DNA of 64,000 nucleotides from Ichthyophis bannanicus (lineage: Eukaryota > Chordata > Amphibia > Gymnophiona > Ichthyophiidae), in contig CM066045.1 in assembly GCA_033557465.1 (NCBI GenBank), positions 136,235,596 to 136,299,595 of the forward strand, given 5' to 3'. Below the pieces are notes generated by a model, which saw only the letters and a program-made list of their open reading frames with translations, did no database searches and was not told the DNA's origin. Positions 9,311-20,882 of the stretch are shown piece after piece. A program made the translations under genes and the position numbers. Every line of letters starts with the position of its first letter. Position 1 is the stretch's first letter.

Positions 9311-12300
9311 ATGCCTCCTACAAAACAAATAAGCATCTCCTTCACTCTCCTTCTAATAACACTCCTAATACAACATATCTATACATACAAAACCAATCAA
9401 AACCCCTACAAAAACATCCCCATCATCCATAATCACCACAGAAGCTCACAAAACATTAACCCCATCATACAAGTTCCTTACCAAAACCCATCACATAGCT
9501 CAATACACTCCAATAATCACTATACACGACATGACTCAAACAAATACCAACGAAGACTCATACAAATAAAGCAGAATCCATACAGACGTATAACTGACAA
9601 AACCACTATCATAGACGCAAAAACAAAGCTCATCCTAATAAACATTCGTTCCATACGAAACAAAATACCAATAATCAACGACATGATAAAAGAAGAAAAA
9701 CCTGAAATTATATGCATCACCGAAACATGGCTCTCTCCCACAGACACTGTACTACTAAACCAGCTAACCACACACCAGTATGACATATTCAGCTGTCATC
9801 GAGATGCAAAGAGAGGTGGCGGTACTCTCATACTCACCAAAAAAGACCTACAATACACCTTAACAAGTTTAAATAATATAGACGGAATGGACATAATCAA
9901 CATAGAAAATAGAACCCTTGCACTCACCCTCATATATAGACCCCCTACAGCTGATCAAAAAACCTCTCTCCCATCCTTGAACTTGCTTGCACAACATCAC
10001 CAAGCAAACCACTCATAATCCTAGGTGATTTAAACCTCCCCTCCCTAAATGATTCCCAATCAAATAACTTTATGGACACTATGTTCCAAATGGGATATAC
10101 ACAGATAGTACAAGCACCCACCCACACAAAAGGTAACACCCTAGATCTCATCTTCCTCCCCAGCTCCTTTATCAACCACCAGCAGCACACCCCTCCAACA
10201 ATAACAGAAGTACCATGGTCCGACCATCACCTCATCACACTCTACCTCCCAATACAAGCAATGCAGAACTCTACGCACCACACACCTCATATATCACGAT
10301 TTGCACACTTCAACAAAGACACTTTCCTGGACAAAGTACTACCCATACTCAACACAAACCTCCCAGACATCAACTCCACCGTAAATCATTGGAACCTTAC
10401 AGTTCAAAAAGCAGCTGCCCCCACACAACCCACACATAGACAGTTAAAAAAAACAGAAAAATGGTTCACGAAAGAACTAGTGAACCTAAAAAAACAACTG
10501 AGAAAACAAGAAAAGAAATGGAGGAAAACTAAATCTGCTGAGAATAAATCCCAATACTTAAACACACTCAACGAATACAAGAATGCGATTAATAAATCAA
10601 AAAAGGATTACCACTCCAAGGTAATAAACTCAGCTATCAATCGCCCCAGAGAACTATTCGCAATTGTAAATACACTGACAAAAGTTAAAAATCCAGAACC
10701 AAAACAATCTGCAATAAGTATACAAGCCCTTGCAACCCACTTTGCAGAAAAACTAAAATGCAAACTTAATACTACACCAACACTAACCCACACAAACACC
10801 GAAACTAATAACAACAGCTGGACAACCTTTCATACGATAGATCGGAAACACCTCCTCAGGATTATAACAATTATCAACACCACAACTTCCCCACTCGATC
10901 CATGCCCCGTATCATGGATCAAAAATACTAAGGAAGAACTAGCTGGAAACATTCAATACATAGTAAATCAATCCCTCTCCCAGGGCATTATGCCTGATGC
11001 CCTAAAACTCACAACAATCCGCCCAATAATAAAAAACAATAAACTCAACCCAAAAGACCCAAACTCATATAGACCAATAGCCAGCATTCCATTTATGGCT
11101 AAAATAATAGAAAAAACTGTTCAACTTCAATTGCAAGAACATATAGATGACCACAACTCCCTTGACTCCCACCAATTCGGTTTCCGCCCCTTCCATGGGG
11201 TAGAAACCCTATTAATTACTCTGATGGACTTCCTCATAAGACATACAGATGATAACACCCAAGGCCTCCTACTCCTTTTCATAGACATTTCCGCTGCATT
11301 TGACAACATCAACCACCTTACACTGATTAATAGATTAGAAAACTTAGGAATAGGTGGGACTGTCCTTAATTGGTTCAAGTCCTACATCACACACAGACTA
11401 ATACGAGTTCAATTAAACCAGGAAGCATCGGAAACCTTCCCCCAAGGACAAGGAATACCACAAGGATCAGCCCTTTCTGCTCTCCTTTTCAACCTGTACC
11501 TGCAACCCATCACAAAAATATTTAAAAAACACAAAATCAATCACTTTATCTATGCCGACGACATCATGCTCGCCCTCCCCATAACCACGAAAAACCCTAA
11601 TTATAACACTCTATCCGAATGCATGGCGGAAACCTCATCCTGGATGGGAACCAACTTCCTCAGCATCAATCTCAAAAAAACTGAGGCAATGTTTGTATGA
11701 AGATCACCTGTGGCTGAAGATACCTACCCAACAACAATCTCCATCAATAACACAACGATACCTGTTAAAAAAGAGGTAAAATACCTAGGCGTTATAATCG
11801 ATCACACACTCACCATGCTACCTCACATAAAACAGACGGTAAAAACTATATTCTACAAACTCAAAACTATTCAACACTTAAGGCTCCTCCTTGACACGCA
11901 TGACTTTAGATCAGTCGTTAGTGCCCTCATAACCCCTCACTTTGACTATTGTAATAGTCTCCTAACCGGCCTCCCACAAAAGAATATCTACTTATTACAA
12001 AGAGCACAGAACATTTGTGCAAAAGTAGTCACTAAAGCCCACCTAACAGACCATGTAACCCCTATACTGCTAGATCTACACTGGCTCCCCATAAATTATC
12101 GAATCAAATACAAAATACTACTAACAACCTTCAAACTACTAAACGATATTGCCCCCTCACATCTATCCACACTCCTTCACGTCCCAAATGAATTAAGAGC
12201 CCGCAGACTAAATGCAACCCTCTCACTAGAGCTGCCAAAAACATTCACGAGGACCAAAAACTCCACCAGTGCCAGAGCCTTCTCATTCACCGCTCCCACA

Positions 12301-12471
12301 CTTTGGAATGACCTCCCAATAGACATCCGAATCAAAAAGGACCTCTCCCAATTCAGAAAAGAACTCAAGACATACCTATTCTCTGAGCACTTCGGAATCC
12401 CCTACCCTCCAAGTCCAGACACACAGCGTCCACAGACACACAAACAAAAAAACCCGCAGAAACACAATTAA
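9311..12471 (+). pseudogene. L2-like LINE ORF: endonuclease, RT, C-terminal domain
   Basis: The ATG at 9311 opens with a hydrophobic stretch (ISFTLLLITLL) and a basic linker. The apurinic-type endonuclease follows (LINIRSIRNK, ICITETWLS, RGGGTLILTK, GDLNLPS, WSDHHLITL). A frameshift between about 9955 and 10010 moves the frame; the second frame starts before 10072. RT motifs are SYRPIASIPFMAKIIEK, FGFRPFHGVETLL, FIDISAAFDNINH, IPQGSALSALLFNLYL and YADDIMLA (at 11551). A TGA at 11698-11700 interrupts the same frame, which then continues to 12471 with the VKYLGVIIDHTL and HWLPINYRIKYKILL blocks typical of the L2/CR1 C-terminus. Both lesions are single events, so the copy is recently dead. It is not functional as it stands. 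Confidence 0.88.
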
Positions 12472-12537
12472 CTGAACACACAACTCCTCTTCTAACAGCC
12501 CCCAAAGACACCCCAAACAACCCACGAAAAAATGGAA

Positions 12538-12640
12538 ATAAATTCCATCACACACAAACCCACTCACATACACACACAAACACACGCACACTTAAACACA
12601 CACACACTCACACATACATACACACACACACACCTGAATA
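12538..12640 (+). repeat. CA-rich simple repeat in LINE 3' UTR
   Basis: Imperfect (ca)n with interspersed 'acacacaa' and 'cacacat' units. It lies between the L2-like stop codon and its tail. Confidence 0.8.
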
Positions 12641-12897
12641 GCGAATCATGTATTCTTGTAAATAATTTCTATAAATAGCAATGCCAGCTCGCTGACATTT
12701 CCCCTGTAAATTCAGCAGTATACAAAAGTATACACCCTGTAAATAGTTCTGACAATTTACTGTTCTGTTATATGTAAAAAGTTAAGAAGTTCTTGTTCTA
12801 TGTAATGTTATGCAAATGTATGCAATTGTTCCATGTAAACCGCCCCTGATCTCTGGAAGGGGCGGTATAGAAGAAATAGATAAATAAATAAATAAAT

Positions 12898-13618
12898 GTC
12901 TTTGACCTACCCTAGTTTACATATAGGATGATGCCTGATGTGCTAAAATCACCTATGGAGGGAAAGGGGAAGGAAGCAGTGACAATACTGGTGAGATTCT
13001 GCCAAGGAGAAGCCTTAGGAAGAGTACTGAGATGGGGGGGAGGGGCTTGAGGTCATGACTGCTGGGGAGGAAAAGGGGCACGAAAGATTGCTAGGGTTGA
13101 GGAGGAAATGAAAGAGAGATGATGATTGCTGAGGATGGAGGTGAGATGATTGCCATGAGTGTGCTAAGTTATGACAAGTCTGGACATCCATCCCCGCTAT
13201 TTGTGCAACAGAATGACCCCGTAAGTGTCCTTCTGTTCTTCCTGAGCACTCTTCTCTCTTGGTCAGAGTGAGTTTCATATGGCTATTTAACCTGATGAAT
13301 TCTGAACCATGTAAATCCCATTGGTTAAATTCAAATCCAGAATAACCAATGGGGACATCACAACAATAGATTCCAATCAATGTGCCGATTAAGCTCATAA
13401 GGAATGATAGAGTTTAAAGTGAAGATCCACTTTTGTTCTTTATAATTATGACACACTTCTCTGTCTCCACCTCTCTAGATTTGAGGGGCATGATCCATAA
13501 TTTCCCGGCACTCAGAATGAGGAGAGGAGGAGGTGGTTTAGAGCACTGAGTTTAGCTGGGACTCTTCACAGCTCCACCTTCTCTCCAAGGTGTTTTGTGT
13601 AGTAGTACACACTGTGAC
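12898..13618. other. Unassigned, with a short dispersed repeat at its end
   Basis: No gene was recognised. The stretch 13515-13605 (gaggaggtggtttagagcac, then 'cagctccaccttctctccaa') recurs at 38360-38430 with a few differences, so it is part of an unnamed interspersed repeat into which Harbinger-like element A inserted. The continuation of that repeat is probably the sequence just after 17957. Confidence 0.4.
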
Positions 13619-13821
13619 TTGGGGGCATGTTTACTAAACATTCCTAACGTGCGGGGCCGTGCTAGTGTGCCTGTGCCATATAAGGAGTGGGCGGTTCAGG
13701 CAGAAAATAGAAAAAAAACGGTAGTAAGCAACCGGACGTGTGTGCGTCGCGCTAATGTGCGGGGGTCGACATTAGCGCGTGGAAAGGCAAAGTGGCGCGC
13801 TGCTGAGTATACAAAACAACA

Positions 13822-13893
13822 GAGCCGTGGTACAACGGTGAAGACACTGACCAATGGTGCAGGGGCCATGGGTTCAATCCCCCAGTGTGCGCA
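13822..13893 (+). other. tRNA-like Pol III module m1 (element A)
   Basis: A-box match tggtacaacgg at 13828-13838 and perfect B box ggttcaatccc at 13871-13881, with tRNA-like spacing. The arms do not pair well enough for a functional tRNA. The nearest T4 run on the sense strand lies about 65 nt downstream. It has counterparts in C (48724-48793) and D (49776-49847). Confidence 0.6.
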
Positions 13894-13959
13894 ATGACAA
13901 AGGTCAGCTGAGGCAGTAACTGTAATGATTAACATTGTTTTAGGAGGCAAATTAATTTG

Positions 13960-14125
13960 GAACGGCATAAGGCAGCGCACAGTTATTTTTGGGCGGCAGA
14001 AAGCGGCGCACAGTGCTTTTTGGGCAGCATAAGGCGGCGCACAGTTATTTTTGGGCAGCAGAAGGCGGCGCACTGGTCCCCTTGGGCGGCAGAAGGCGGC
14101 GCGCTGATAGGCACAAGGCGGCGCG
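13960..14125 (+). repeat. Short tandem array, about 31-bp unit (element A)
   Basis: Units built on 'aaggcggcgcacagttattt' with a central tttttgggc or ccccttgggc. Element A has about two more full units than D (49915-50030). Element C has a diverged inverted version at about 48480-48660. Confidence 0.75.
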
Positions 14126-14147
14126 CTGATGCACAAGCACAGGAACA

Positions 14148-14220
14148 GAGCCACAGCACAATGGTTAAAACACTGACCAATGGTGCAGGGATCAGGGGTT
14201 TAACTCCTCACAATGCCCAG
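14148..14220 (+). other. tRNA-like Pol III module m2 (element A)
   Basis: A-box-like cagcacaatgg at about 14154 and B-box-like ggtttaactcc at 14197-14207. In copy D the B box is the better match ggttcaactcc, so the A copy carries a C-to-T change in the invariant TTC. No T-run lies within 50 nt downstream. Confidence 0.5.
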
Positions 14221-14592
14221 TGAAAAATGCCTGCTGAGGCAGTATGTATTATGTTGAGGAGTGCTGTAGGAGGCTGTATAATTATATTTTGTTATCACTA
14301 CTAGCAAACGCACTCTCCCAGCATGTTAACATACGGCGGCCCATAAGGCACATGTTACAGTGCACTGTTCGCCAAGGCACCCTTGAATGACCCCTATAGG
14401 GCAGCATGTATGTTGCGACACAGGATAATGTATAGTGCACCCTATAGGGATGGCAACCATAAGGTGGCCTACAGGGCGCCCTATGAAGCACCCTCAGAGG
14501 CACCTAATGGGTATAGTAAGCTGAGGGTGGTCTTGCCGGCATAGACATATGTACAGTAAATAAAAATAAAGCTGTGGACAGCCCTACCAAAG

Positions 14593-14665
14593 GGCCCCAC
14601 TGTGGGCTTGAACCCATGACCTCTGGCTGCACAAGCAGTGATGTAACCATTGCGCTACAGCTCCA
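14593..14665 (-). other. tRNA-like Pol III module m3 (element A)
   Basis: On the minus strand, perfect A box tagcgcaatgg and perfect B box ggttcaagccc (its complement is at 14604-14614). A T5 run (complement of 14562-14566) lies about 27 nt past the module, where a Pol III terminator could be. Confidence 0.65.
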
Positions 14666-16609
14666 TAGCTGTAAGCAGGCCCCTGGCTGGCTGCAGATAG
14701 CCTACACGTCACCTCACAGACAGTCTGCTGGTGTCAACAGGATAGGGTTAGGCCACCCGTACCCATGATGCACTGCACATGCAAATTAGCTGTCCGCAGA
14801 TGGACACAAGATGGGGAATGCACCCCCACAGCACCTCGGCCCTGTTGGGGGAAGTGACCGGGTGCACCCACACAGCACCTTGGCCTAGTAGGGGGCACTG
14901 ACCGGGTGTTTTACTGGCACAGAGTAGCCACACACCGTTACATCGTGCGGGTACTGTGCTCACCCTGAGTGTGCAATGAGGTGGCCAGGACCAGGTCAAC
15001 AACACCTGCCATGGCTGATGGAGGCCAAGCGGGTGTTCCAAAGCAGTGTTAATGTGTAAGATAGCTAGTTTCTGCACAAACACCATGGATATCCCTGTCT
15101 GCTGCCATCAGGCGCGCACCCCCCCCCCCCGTGGCAAACATGGTCCCCATCAAGGGATCCACACTCTACCTCCCTGCAAAGGTGGCAGTAGAGGGCAACA
15201 TCAACCCCAGTCCTGCTGAGTAACACCACCACCCCCCAGGCAGGCAGCTCCATACACAGCCATAACACAATAGCAGACAGACATAAGCCCAAGGTATGGT
15301 AAGCTGCACTCCACCACCAGATATTCACCTGCAGCAAGCCAACAGCCACTGCAAGCCATTATAGCAAGACATTTACCAGCTACAAACAGTCTGCTGGTTA
15401 GTCCATAGTGCATGTTCCCAATGGAGATGCATGCACCCAGAACTGGGCTGTCTGCATACACAGCAAGCAGATAGATCAGTGACTGGACCCCAAAGAGAAA
15501 CCCATATCTATCACATGAGAGAACTACTATACAGCACTATGGGGGGGCCTAGCCATGCTGTGGTCACTGCACAGTCAGGGTGAGCGTGATCCCCCAGAAG
15601 GACATGCTTTGGCCACCCTGTCTGTGTAGGTGGTGGCCGGACACTACAATATCCCAGCCAATGTCCCTGCCAGGGCCCTATGCCCAGTGCAGATGCATCC
15701 TGGCCACGTCACCCTGCCCTGGCTATACCCATGGTACCTTGCACCTCATTATGCACATTGACTGGCCAATACTGGCAACAGTGCTGGCAGTGCGGGCTGT
15801 TGAAGGGGCTTGCAGCCAACACCCACTGTATAGACAGACACACACTTCCACACCTCTGCCATCATGGTGCTACGATTGAGGGGGTAAGTAGCCTTGCCCA
15901 CCAAACCGGTCCTGAGCACGGCAAGGCATGGATATGGTACGCATTACAGCTGGTGGTCACTCCCCAGGGTGGTAAGCACCGTCAGAGGCCAGGCCTGGAG
16001 CATGCCCCGCAAACACCTAACAGATTGTTTGGATGGGGTCAACTAGCAGTATGTACGTAACGTATGGATAACTGCCTGCCTGTGCTCCTAGCAAACGTCT
16101 CCGAGCTGTGTACCGTATACCTCAGGTGTAGGGTGACATTGGTAAGTTATGCAAGTGCTCGTTTTGGGTGCTGCATGCACGGTCCAATGTTCTGCCTTTC
16201 CAGGAGACATTGGCCAATGGGGCCTGTGGGTGTGGGTGTGTCTGCCCTTGATGGCTGCTGCTTTACGGCACAGATTCCCAACTCCAGTCCAGGTTTGCAT
16301 CACACTGTTCGGGTTTTCCTGCTATCCCTCATGAATATGCATGGGCTACATCTACATGCCATGGGGGTGGTGCATAGATATACAGCACAGGCATTTGTAT
16401 GAGTGTCAGCATGGAACCTGACTGGTGTGTGGCCCACCAGGACTGCATTTGGGTGATTCTGCTCTAGGTACTGCCCCTGTTCATGGTGTCTGTGCTCAGT
16501 GGGGTAAAAGATAGATGTCTTACCATTGCATATGTCCCCGCCATGAAAGGTGTGTCCTTACTATCACTGTTTAGTTGTGGGAAAAATATGTGGGCAGGAT
16601 TGGCAGTAG

Positions 16610-16688
16610 CCCCAGCTGGGCTTTGAACCTGTGACCTTCTGTTCTTGTATGCACTGTCTGTGTGCACTGCACCACTGTGTAGCCACAG
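16610..16688 (-). other. tRNA-like Pol III module m4 (element A)
   Basis: On the minus strand, A-box-like tggtgcagtgc and B-box-like ggttcaaagccc (complement at 16618-16629). A T5 run (complement of 16582-16586) lies 24 nt beyond the module. Element B keeps one complete copy of this module at about 42208-42283 and a fragment at 40041-40096. Confidence 0.6.
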
Positions 16689-17052
16689 ATTGGTTGGATT
16701 CCCTGGACTGTCCATGACTGTGGATCCGGCAGGACCTGTCTGTTGCAGTGGACTGTGCCAGCCTGCACATGGCTAGGCCTCTGTCTTCTGTGGTTAGCAG
16801 CCACTGCCCCCTGCACCACATGTACTTGTCCGCCAACATGCTGGCATGAACTTCTCTCAGAAAAAGCAGTTGACCTGATTGCAATGTGGCAGTATGGGAC
16901 TGCATTTGGGGGACTTGGCGGTAGGTAATGCCCATTGTTGTGGGGTGTGTGCGGTGTTGGGTAAAATATGGGTGTTTTCCCCATGCATACAGGGGTGTCT
17001 GCGCTATCTTTATTTAGTGGTGGGTAAAATATAGGGACTGGGCTGGCAGGTG

Positions 17053-17130
17053 CCCCAGCTGGGTTTTGAACCTCTGCCCTCTGGTCCTAGAAGTAATAAC
17101 TCTGTCCGCTGTACCACACTTTGGCCACAG
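17053..17130 (-). other. tRNA-like Pol III module m5 (element A)
   Basis: On the minus strand, perfect A box tggtacagcgg and B box ggttcaaaaccc. A T4 run (complement of 17026-17029) lies 24 nt beyond the module. Its neighbour m4 has the same spacing to its own T-run. Confidence 0.6.
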
Positions 17131-17625
17131 AGACAGTGCAGCCCCTGGAGGCAGTAAGCCTGGCAGGATGGAGTCACAAACCCTGCTCTACGCAATTCTA
17201 CTGTGGGCATATGCACCCTGTCTGGTGACAAACGTGCACATAAACCCCGGAAATGACCACGGGAAATGTGGGACAAAATATCACCACGCTGGGCAACAGT
17301 GATATTAATGGGCAACCATAGCAAACACTCCCAGGAAAGCTCCAAAACGTGGAAATGTTTTTTGGAAGAGTCTCCTCTCAGTAGACCCTTCCAAACTTCA
17401 TTTCTTTTTTCTGGAGCTTTGCTGGGTGTGATTTCTGTATTTGCCCATCACTATAACTGTTCCCCAGCTGAATTACTATTTTTAATAGTTCTGTTGTGGT
17501 CATTTTCTATTTTTATTTTCAGTTTTGTGCTGTGCACATGTATCACACTGCTCACGTTTTGCTGGTTTCCCCGGTTTTCCTGTACATTGCTGACGGAAAT
17601 GGTTTCTCTTCCCTTTAAATGCTTT

Positions 17626-17652
17626 CTACCGCGAGTGTTTCACTCGCGGTAG
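17626..17652. repeat. Perfect 12-bp hairpin near right end of element A
   Basis: ctaccgcgagtg, then ttt, then cactcgcggtag. Element C has the same hairpin with one mismatch at about 44886. In D the corresponding site is diverged. It could be a transposase or host-protein site, but that is speculation. Confidence 0.7.
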
Positions 17653-17957
17653 TTTTTACATGCAAATTCGGGCCCGATACTGTGCGGGGAGCCTCTCCCC
17701 TCCCACTCTCCACCCATTGACCCCGTCCCTCCGCCCCTCCGGAGCCTTCCTCCGCCCTCCTTTCGCCGTTCCACGCCTCTATCGGACATTTGCGGGCCCG
17801 CACTTGTACGGGGCCCGTTAGTGAGCCGCGTACCTGTGTGGGGGTGACACGCACATGTGCGGGGCGTTTAAACGCGTTTCTGCGCGTTTCAGTGCCGCGT
17901 TGCCGTGCGCTATTTTGCGGCGCGCTATTTTGCGGATTTTAGTAAACATGCCCCTTG

Positions 17958-18549
17958 GAGTGTGTGCATGCCTTCCACAGATGGGCTACTGGTTCTGGAG
18001 CCGCTCTCCAAGCAGAGCCAATACTTGAGTCACAACGTAGATCCTAGAGGTGAGAGAATAAACCTCAGCCATTAAAAGATTACAAAGATTTGCTAGGATG
18101 AGTCAGGGACACCAGTAGACAGGGGGAGAGCCAGTGCCATATTTTTAGGGCCTTTCCCCCTCCTCCAGTTTGCTGTTAAGCCCCAGTTAGCCTCTCCCCC
18201 TGAGATTTAGATAAGTAAACTCAATAATCATTACTCCAACAGCACTCTTCCAAATACAATCTAGCACAAAGTGGGCATCAGACTTAATTTTACTTATATA
18301 AACTCAAGAACAAATTTACTAAAGTGTGTTTATGGTTAATGCTGGGCATCGTGGTAAAAATCCCAAGCTAACCACTTAGTGCTCGATAAGGCAAGGACTG
18401 GGTGTGTTTAGGTCAGTACATGAACACTGATGATCCATCACGGTTACTGCAGGCAACATTACCAGTGCACTTACTATCTCCTCAGTGGGTGATGGGAAGT
18501 GCACCTGTGTTGAGTGGGCTTGTGGTAACTGCAGGAGAACAGGCGGGCA
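17958..18549. other. Unassigned sequence between element A and an L2 fragment
   Basis: No gene was found. A phrase near 18205-18230 (ataagtaaactcaataatcat) resembles one near 55600 (ataagtaaactcaacaata), hinting at a dispersed repeat. 'atttactaaagtgtg' near 18308 resembles the Harbinger terminus, but no partner end was found. Confidence 0.3.
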
Positions 18550-19371
18550 CACTAAGTATCTTAGCATCATTCTCAATCAATACCTCTCCTTCAAAACCCA
18601 AATAAACATAATTGCCAAAGCAATATACTACAAAGCAAAAACCCTACAACATCTCTGACCACTCCTTGAACCTCTTGACTTTCGCTCAGCACTCCAAGCC
18701 ATAATTCTTCCACACCTTGACTACTGCAACACTATCTACCAGGGCCTCTGATAATCCACCCTATACCCTCTACAGACCTCTCTACACAAAATAGCCCACA
18801 TCCTCCAAGGAGCAACAAAACTAGACCACATTACACCCATCCTCAAACAACTGTACTGGTAATCTCTACCAAGCCACATAAAATGCAAGACCATCCTTCT
18901 GACTCACAAAGCCATACAGTCGCCCCTCACTACTCACCTCCACACCTCTACACTTTGCTTCAAACCTCTCAACCTAACAGGGCCAGAAAAGCATCTACAA
19001 TGCACACAGTAGTTATTCCCCACGCCAGAACTAATTTCAACCAACAAGTTTGTGAACGAGCCTTTCAACTCTATGCACTATCAATTTGGGACACACTACT
19101 GGACCCATTAAGAAACATCACCGATCTACTTACCTTCCAAAAACACTTAAAGACCCACCTCTTCTCTGAATACTTTAACCTCACTACATAATTCCCCCCT
19201 CTTCCCTCTCTTACACTTCTCGATAGAGAAAATACTCCATGCAATCTGGCTTATAGTGTATATAAAGTAGTTTAACCAATGCCCGCTGTATCCGATAACA
19301 GTTTTCTGTTCCATCTATACTGCCTTTATCTGTGGAAAGGTGGTATATAAACGAGATAAATAAATAAAGTG
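18550..19371 (+). mobile_element. L2-like LINE 3' fragment
   Basis: Reading in frame from about 18550 gives TKYLSIILNQYLSFKTQI, equivalent to the VKYLGVIIDHTLTMLPHI block of the L2-like copy. Further conserved C-terminal residues follow, up to FQKHLKTHLFSEYFNLTT before the stop at 19189-19191. The tail 'ggaaaggtggtatataaacg' and taaataaataaa end at about 19371. Several stops (for example at 18656-18658) break the frame. Confidence 0.8.
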
Positions 19372-19499
19372 TTTGCCTAATAATGAAGCTGGTCTTGCAT
19401 AATTTGGCTTAAAACAGGCCGAGGATTTTCATTCTTTTCCATGTCTATTGTGATGTGAAAGATCAGCTCTCTCTCTCTCTACCCCATCCCCCCCCCCAA

Positions 19500-20452
19500 A
19501 AAAAAGATGGTAGATATCAATCCCAAAAGTTACTGTATATAGATTCCATGATGCTTGTCCCATTGGTAAACAGTAGATTTCCCGGATCCTCTTTAATAAT
19601 GGTTTATAGACTTTTCCTCCAGGAACTTATCCAGATCTCTTTTAATTCCAGCTACACTAACAGCTTTTACTATATCCTCTGCTAATGAATTTCAGAGTTT
19701 GATTATGTGTTGAGTGAAAAAAATATTTTCAATGATTAGTCTTAAATATGCTACATTGTAGCTTCATTGGGTTTCCCCTAGTCCTTCTACTTTTGAAGGA
19801 GTAACAACCGATCTACATTTATATGTTCCACTCCATTCATTAGTTCATAAACCTATATCACATCATATCTAGGGATATCCTTCCATTCCCTTTACCTTGT
19901 TGGTTACTCCTCTTTGTATCTTTTTTAATTCTGATATATTCTTTTTAAAATATAGTGACCAGAACTGCACACAATATTCAAGGTGTTGTGGTCACACCAC
20001 GGAGTGATACAGAGGCATTATAATATCCTTTGTTTTACTCTCCATTCTTTTTCTTAGGATTCCTAACATTCTATTTGCTTTCTTGGCCGCAGCTGCATGC
20101 TAGGCAGAGGGTTTCAACATATTATCCACGATGAAGCCCACATCCTTTTCCTGACTGGTGATTCCTAATGTGGAATCTTGCATTATGTAAGTATAGTTTG
20201 GGTTGTAAGTGCATAACTTTTCTCTTATCCACATTAAATTTCATATGCCATTTCGATGCCCAGTCTCCCAATTTTTCAAAGTCCTCTTACAATTTTTCAC
20301 AATCCTCTTGCATTTCAAAAACTTTGAATAATTTTGTGTCATCAGCAAAGTTGATCACCTCACTCATTATTCCCATTTCCATGTCATTTATAAATATGTT
20401 AAAAAGCAGGGGGCCCAGGACATATCCCTGGGGTATTGCACTATTAACCGTG
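19500..20452 (-). mobile_element. CR1-like LINE, 3' part (minus strand; nest host)
   Basis: On the minus strand, 20287-20452 reads SAIPQGYVLGPLLFNIF and FADDTKLFKV, the RT core of the CR1-like family. The rest, towards 19500, is the degraded C-terminus and 3' region (complement of 'aatggtttatagacttttcc'). The element stops abruptly at 20452, in the middle of the block equivalent to KKLNSGVPQGS. Its upstream half resumes on the far side of the Ngaro-type element at 31836-32572, so the two are one interrupted copy. Confidence 0.85.
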
Positions 20453-20882
20453 GCAGGTCGCACCCGGTGCCCTAATCCCCTCCCTTCCAAACCCCTTTCC
20501 TCCTCCTTCCCCCCTCCATCCATTGCCCCGCCCCTTACAAATTTCACAGACAACAATTTTCTTATTGGAAGTACCAACTGGTCGCAGCTTTATTATAATT
20601 TATCAAACAATTAAAACTTTACACCAAAACAGTTCTATTAACAATCTCCCACCAGCGGAGCGATGCCCCACCAGCCATACAATTAGCAAAGCGGGCTCGC
20701 AACCACTCTGGCCGTGTCCAGGCACTGGCTAATTTCCTACCGCCCTTTCCCCGACCTCGCCATGTGACTAGCAAAGGCCAGCAGGGCTTATCCAGGTCAG
20801 GGGCACCCCGCCCCCGCCCAAGTATGTCCTAAAGGCTCCGGACCCCGGAGACCTCCGGGATCCCGCCACCGGCACAGGCATA

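Larger units (their letters stand above)
8800..12897 (+). mobile_element. Near-complete L2-like LINE
   Basis: A 5' region with internal repeats (about 8830-9240) is followed by a long coding region (9311-12471) holding endonuclease, RT and C-terminal domains, a 3' UTR with a CA-rich stretch, and a tail with the hairpin-forming 'ggaaggggcggtatagaa' ending in taaataaataaataaa at about 12897. The tail type and protein pattern fit the L2/CR1 group. Only one frameshift and one stop interrupt the coding region, so this is the best preserved of the L2-like copies here (others at 1685-2850, 18550-19371 and the split copy at 43.8-54.2 kb). The exact 5' end was not defined. Confidence 0.82.
13622..17954 (+). 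mobile_element. Harbinger-like element A (4,333 bp, non-autonomous)
   Basis: Termini ggggcatgtttactaaa and its inverse tttagtaaacatgcccc, flanked by ttg at 13619-13621 and 17955-17957. A 3-bp duplication and a GGGGCAT...-type end fit the PIF/Harbinger superfamily. No DDE transposase or Myb-like protein is encoded; frames up to 137 codons have no motif. The interior is mosaic: CpG-rich subterminal repeats, a short tandem array (13960-14125), five tRNA-like modules (two on +, three on -), and a perfect 12-bp hairpin near the right end. Copy D (49577-53821) is nearly identical over most of its length, which points to recent mobility. Confidence 0.8.

Noticed and set aside
13015..13398. 127-codon minus-strand frame as a host gene
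   Set aside because: No motif and no splice or start context; it lies in an unnamed repeat.
15680..16060. Harbinger transposase or Myb-like protein in the A and D elements (126-residue frame)
   Set aside because: No DDE or Myb motif; the same stretch is open in another frame and shifts between copies.
13822..17130. Functional tRNA genes
   Set aside because: A and B boxes are good, but acceptor and T-arm pairing is poor and no clear anticodon arm could be drawn.
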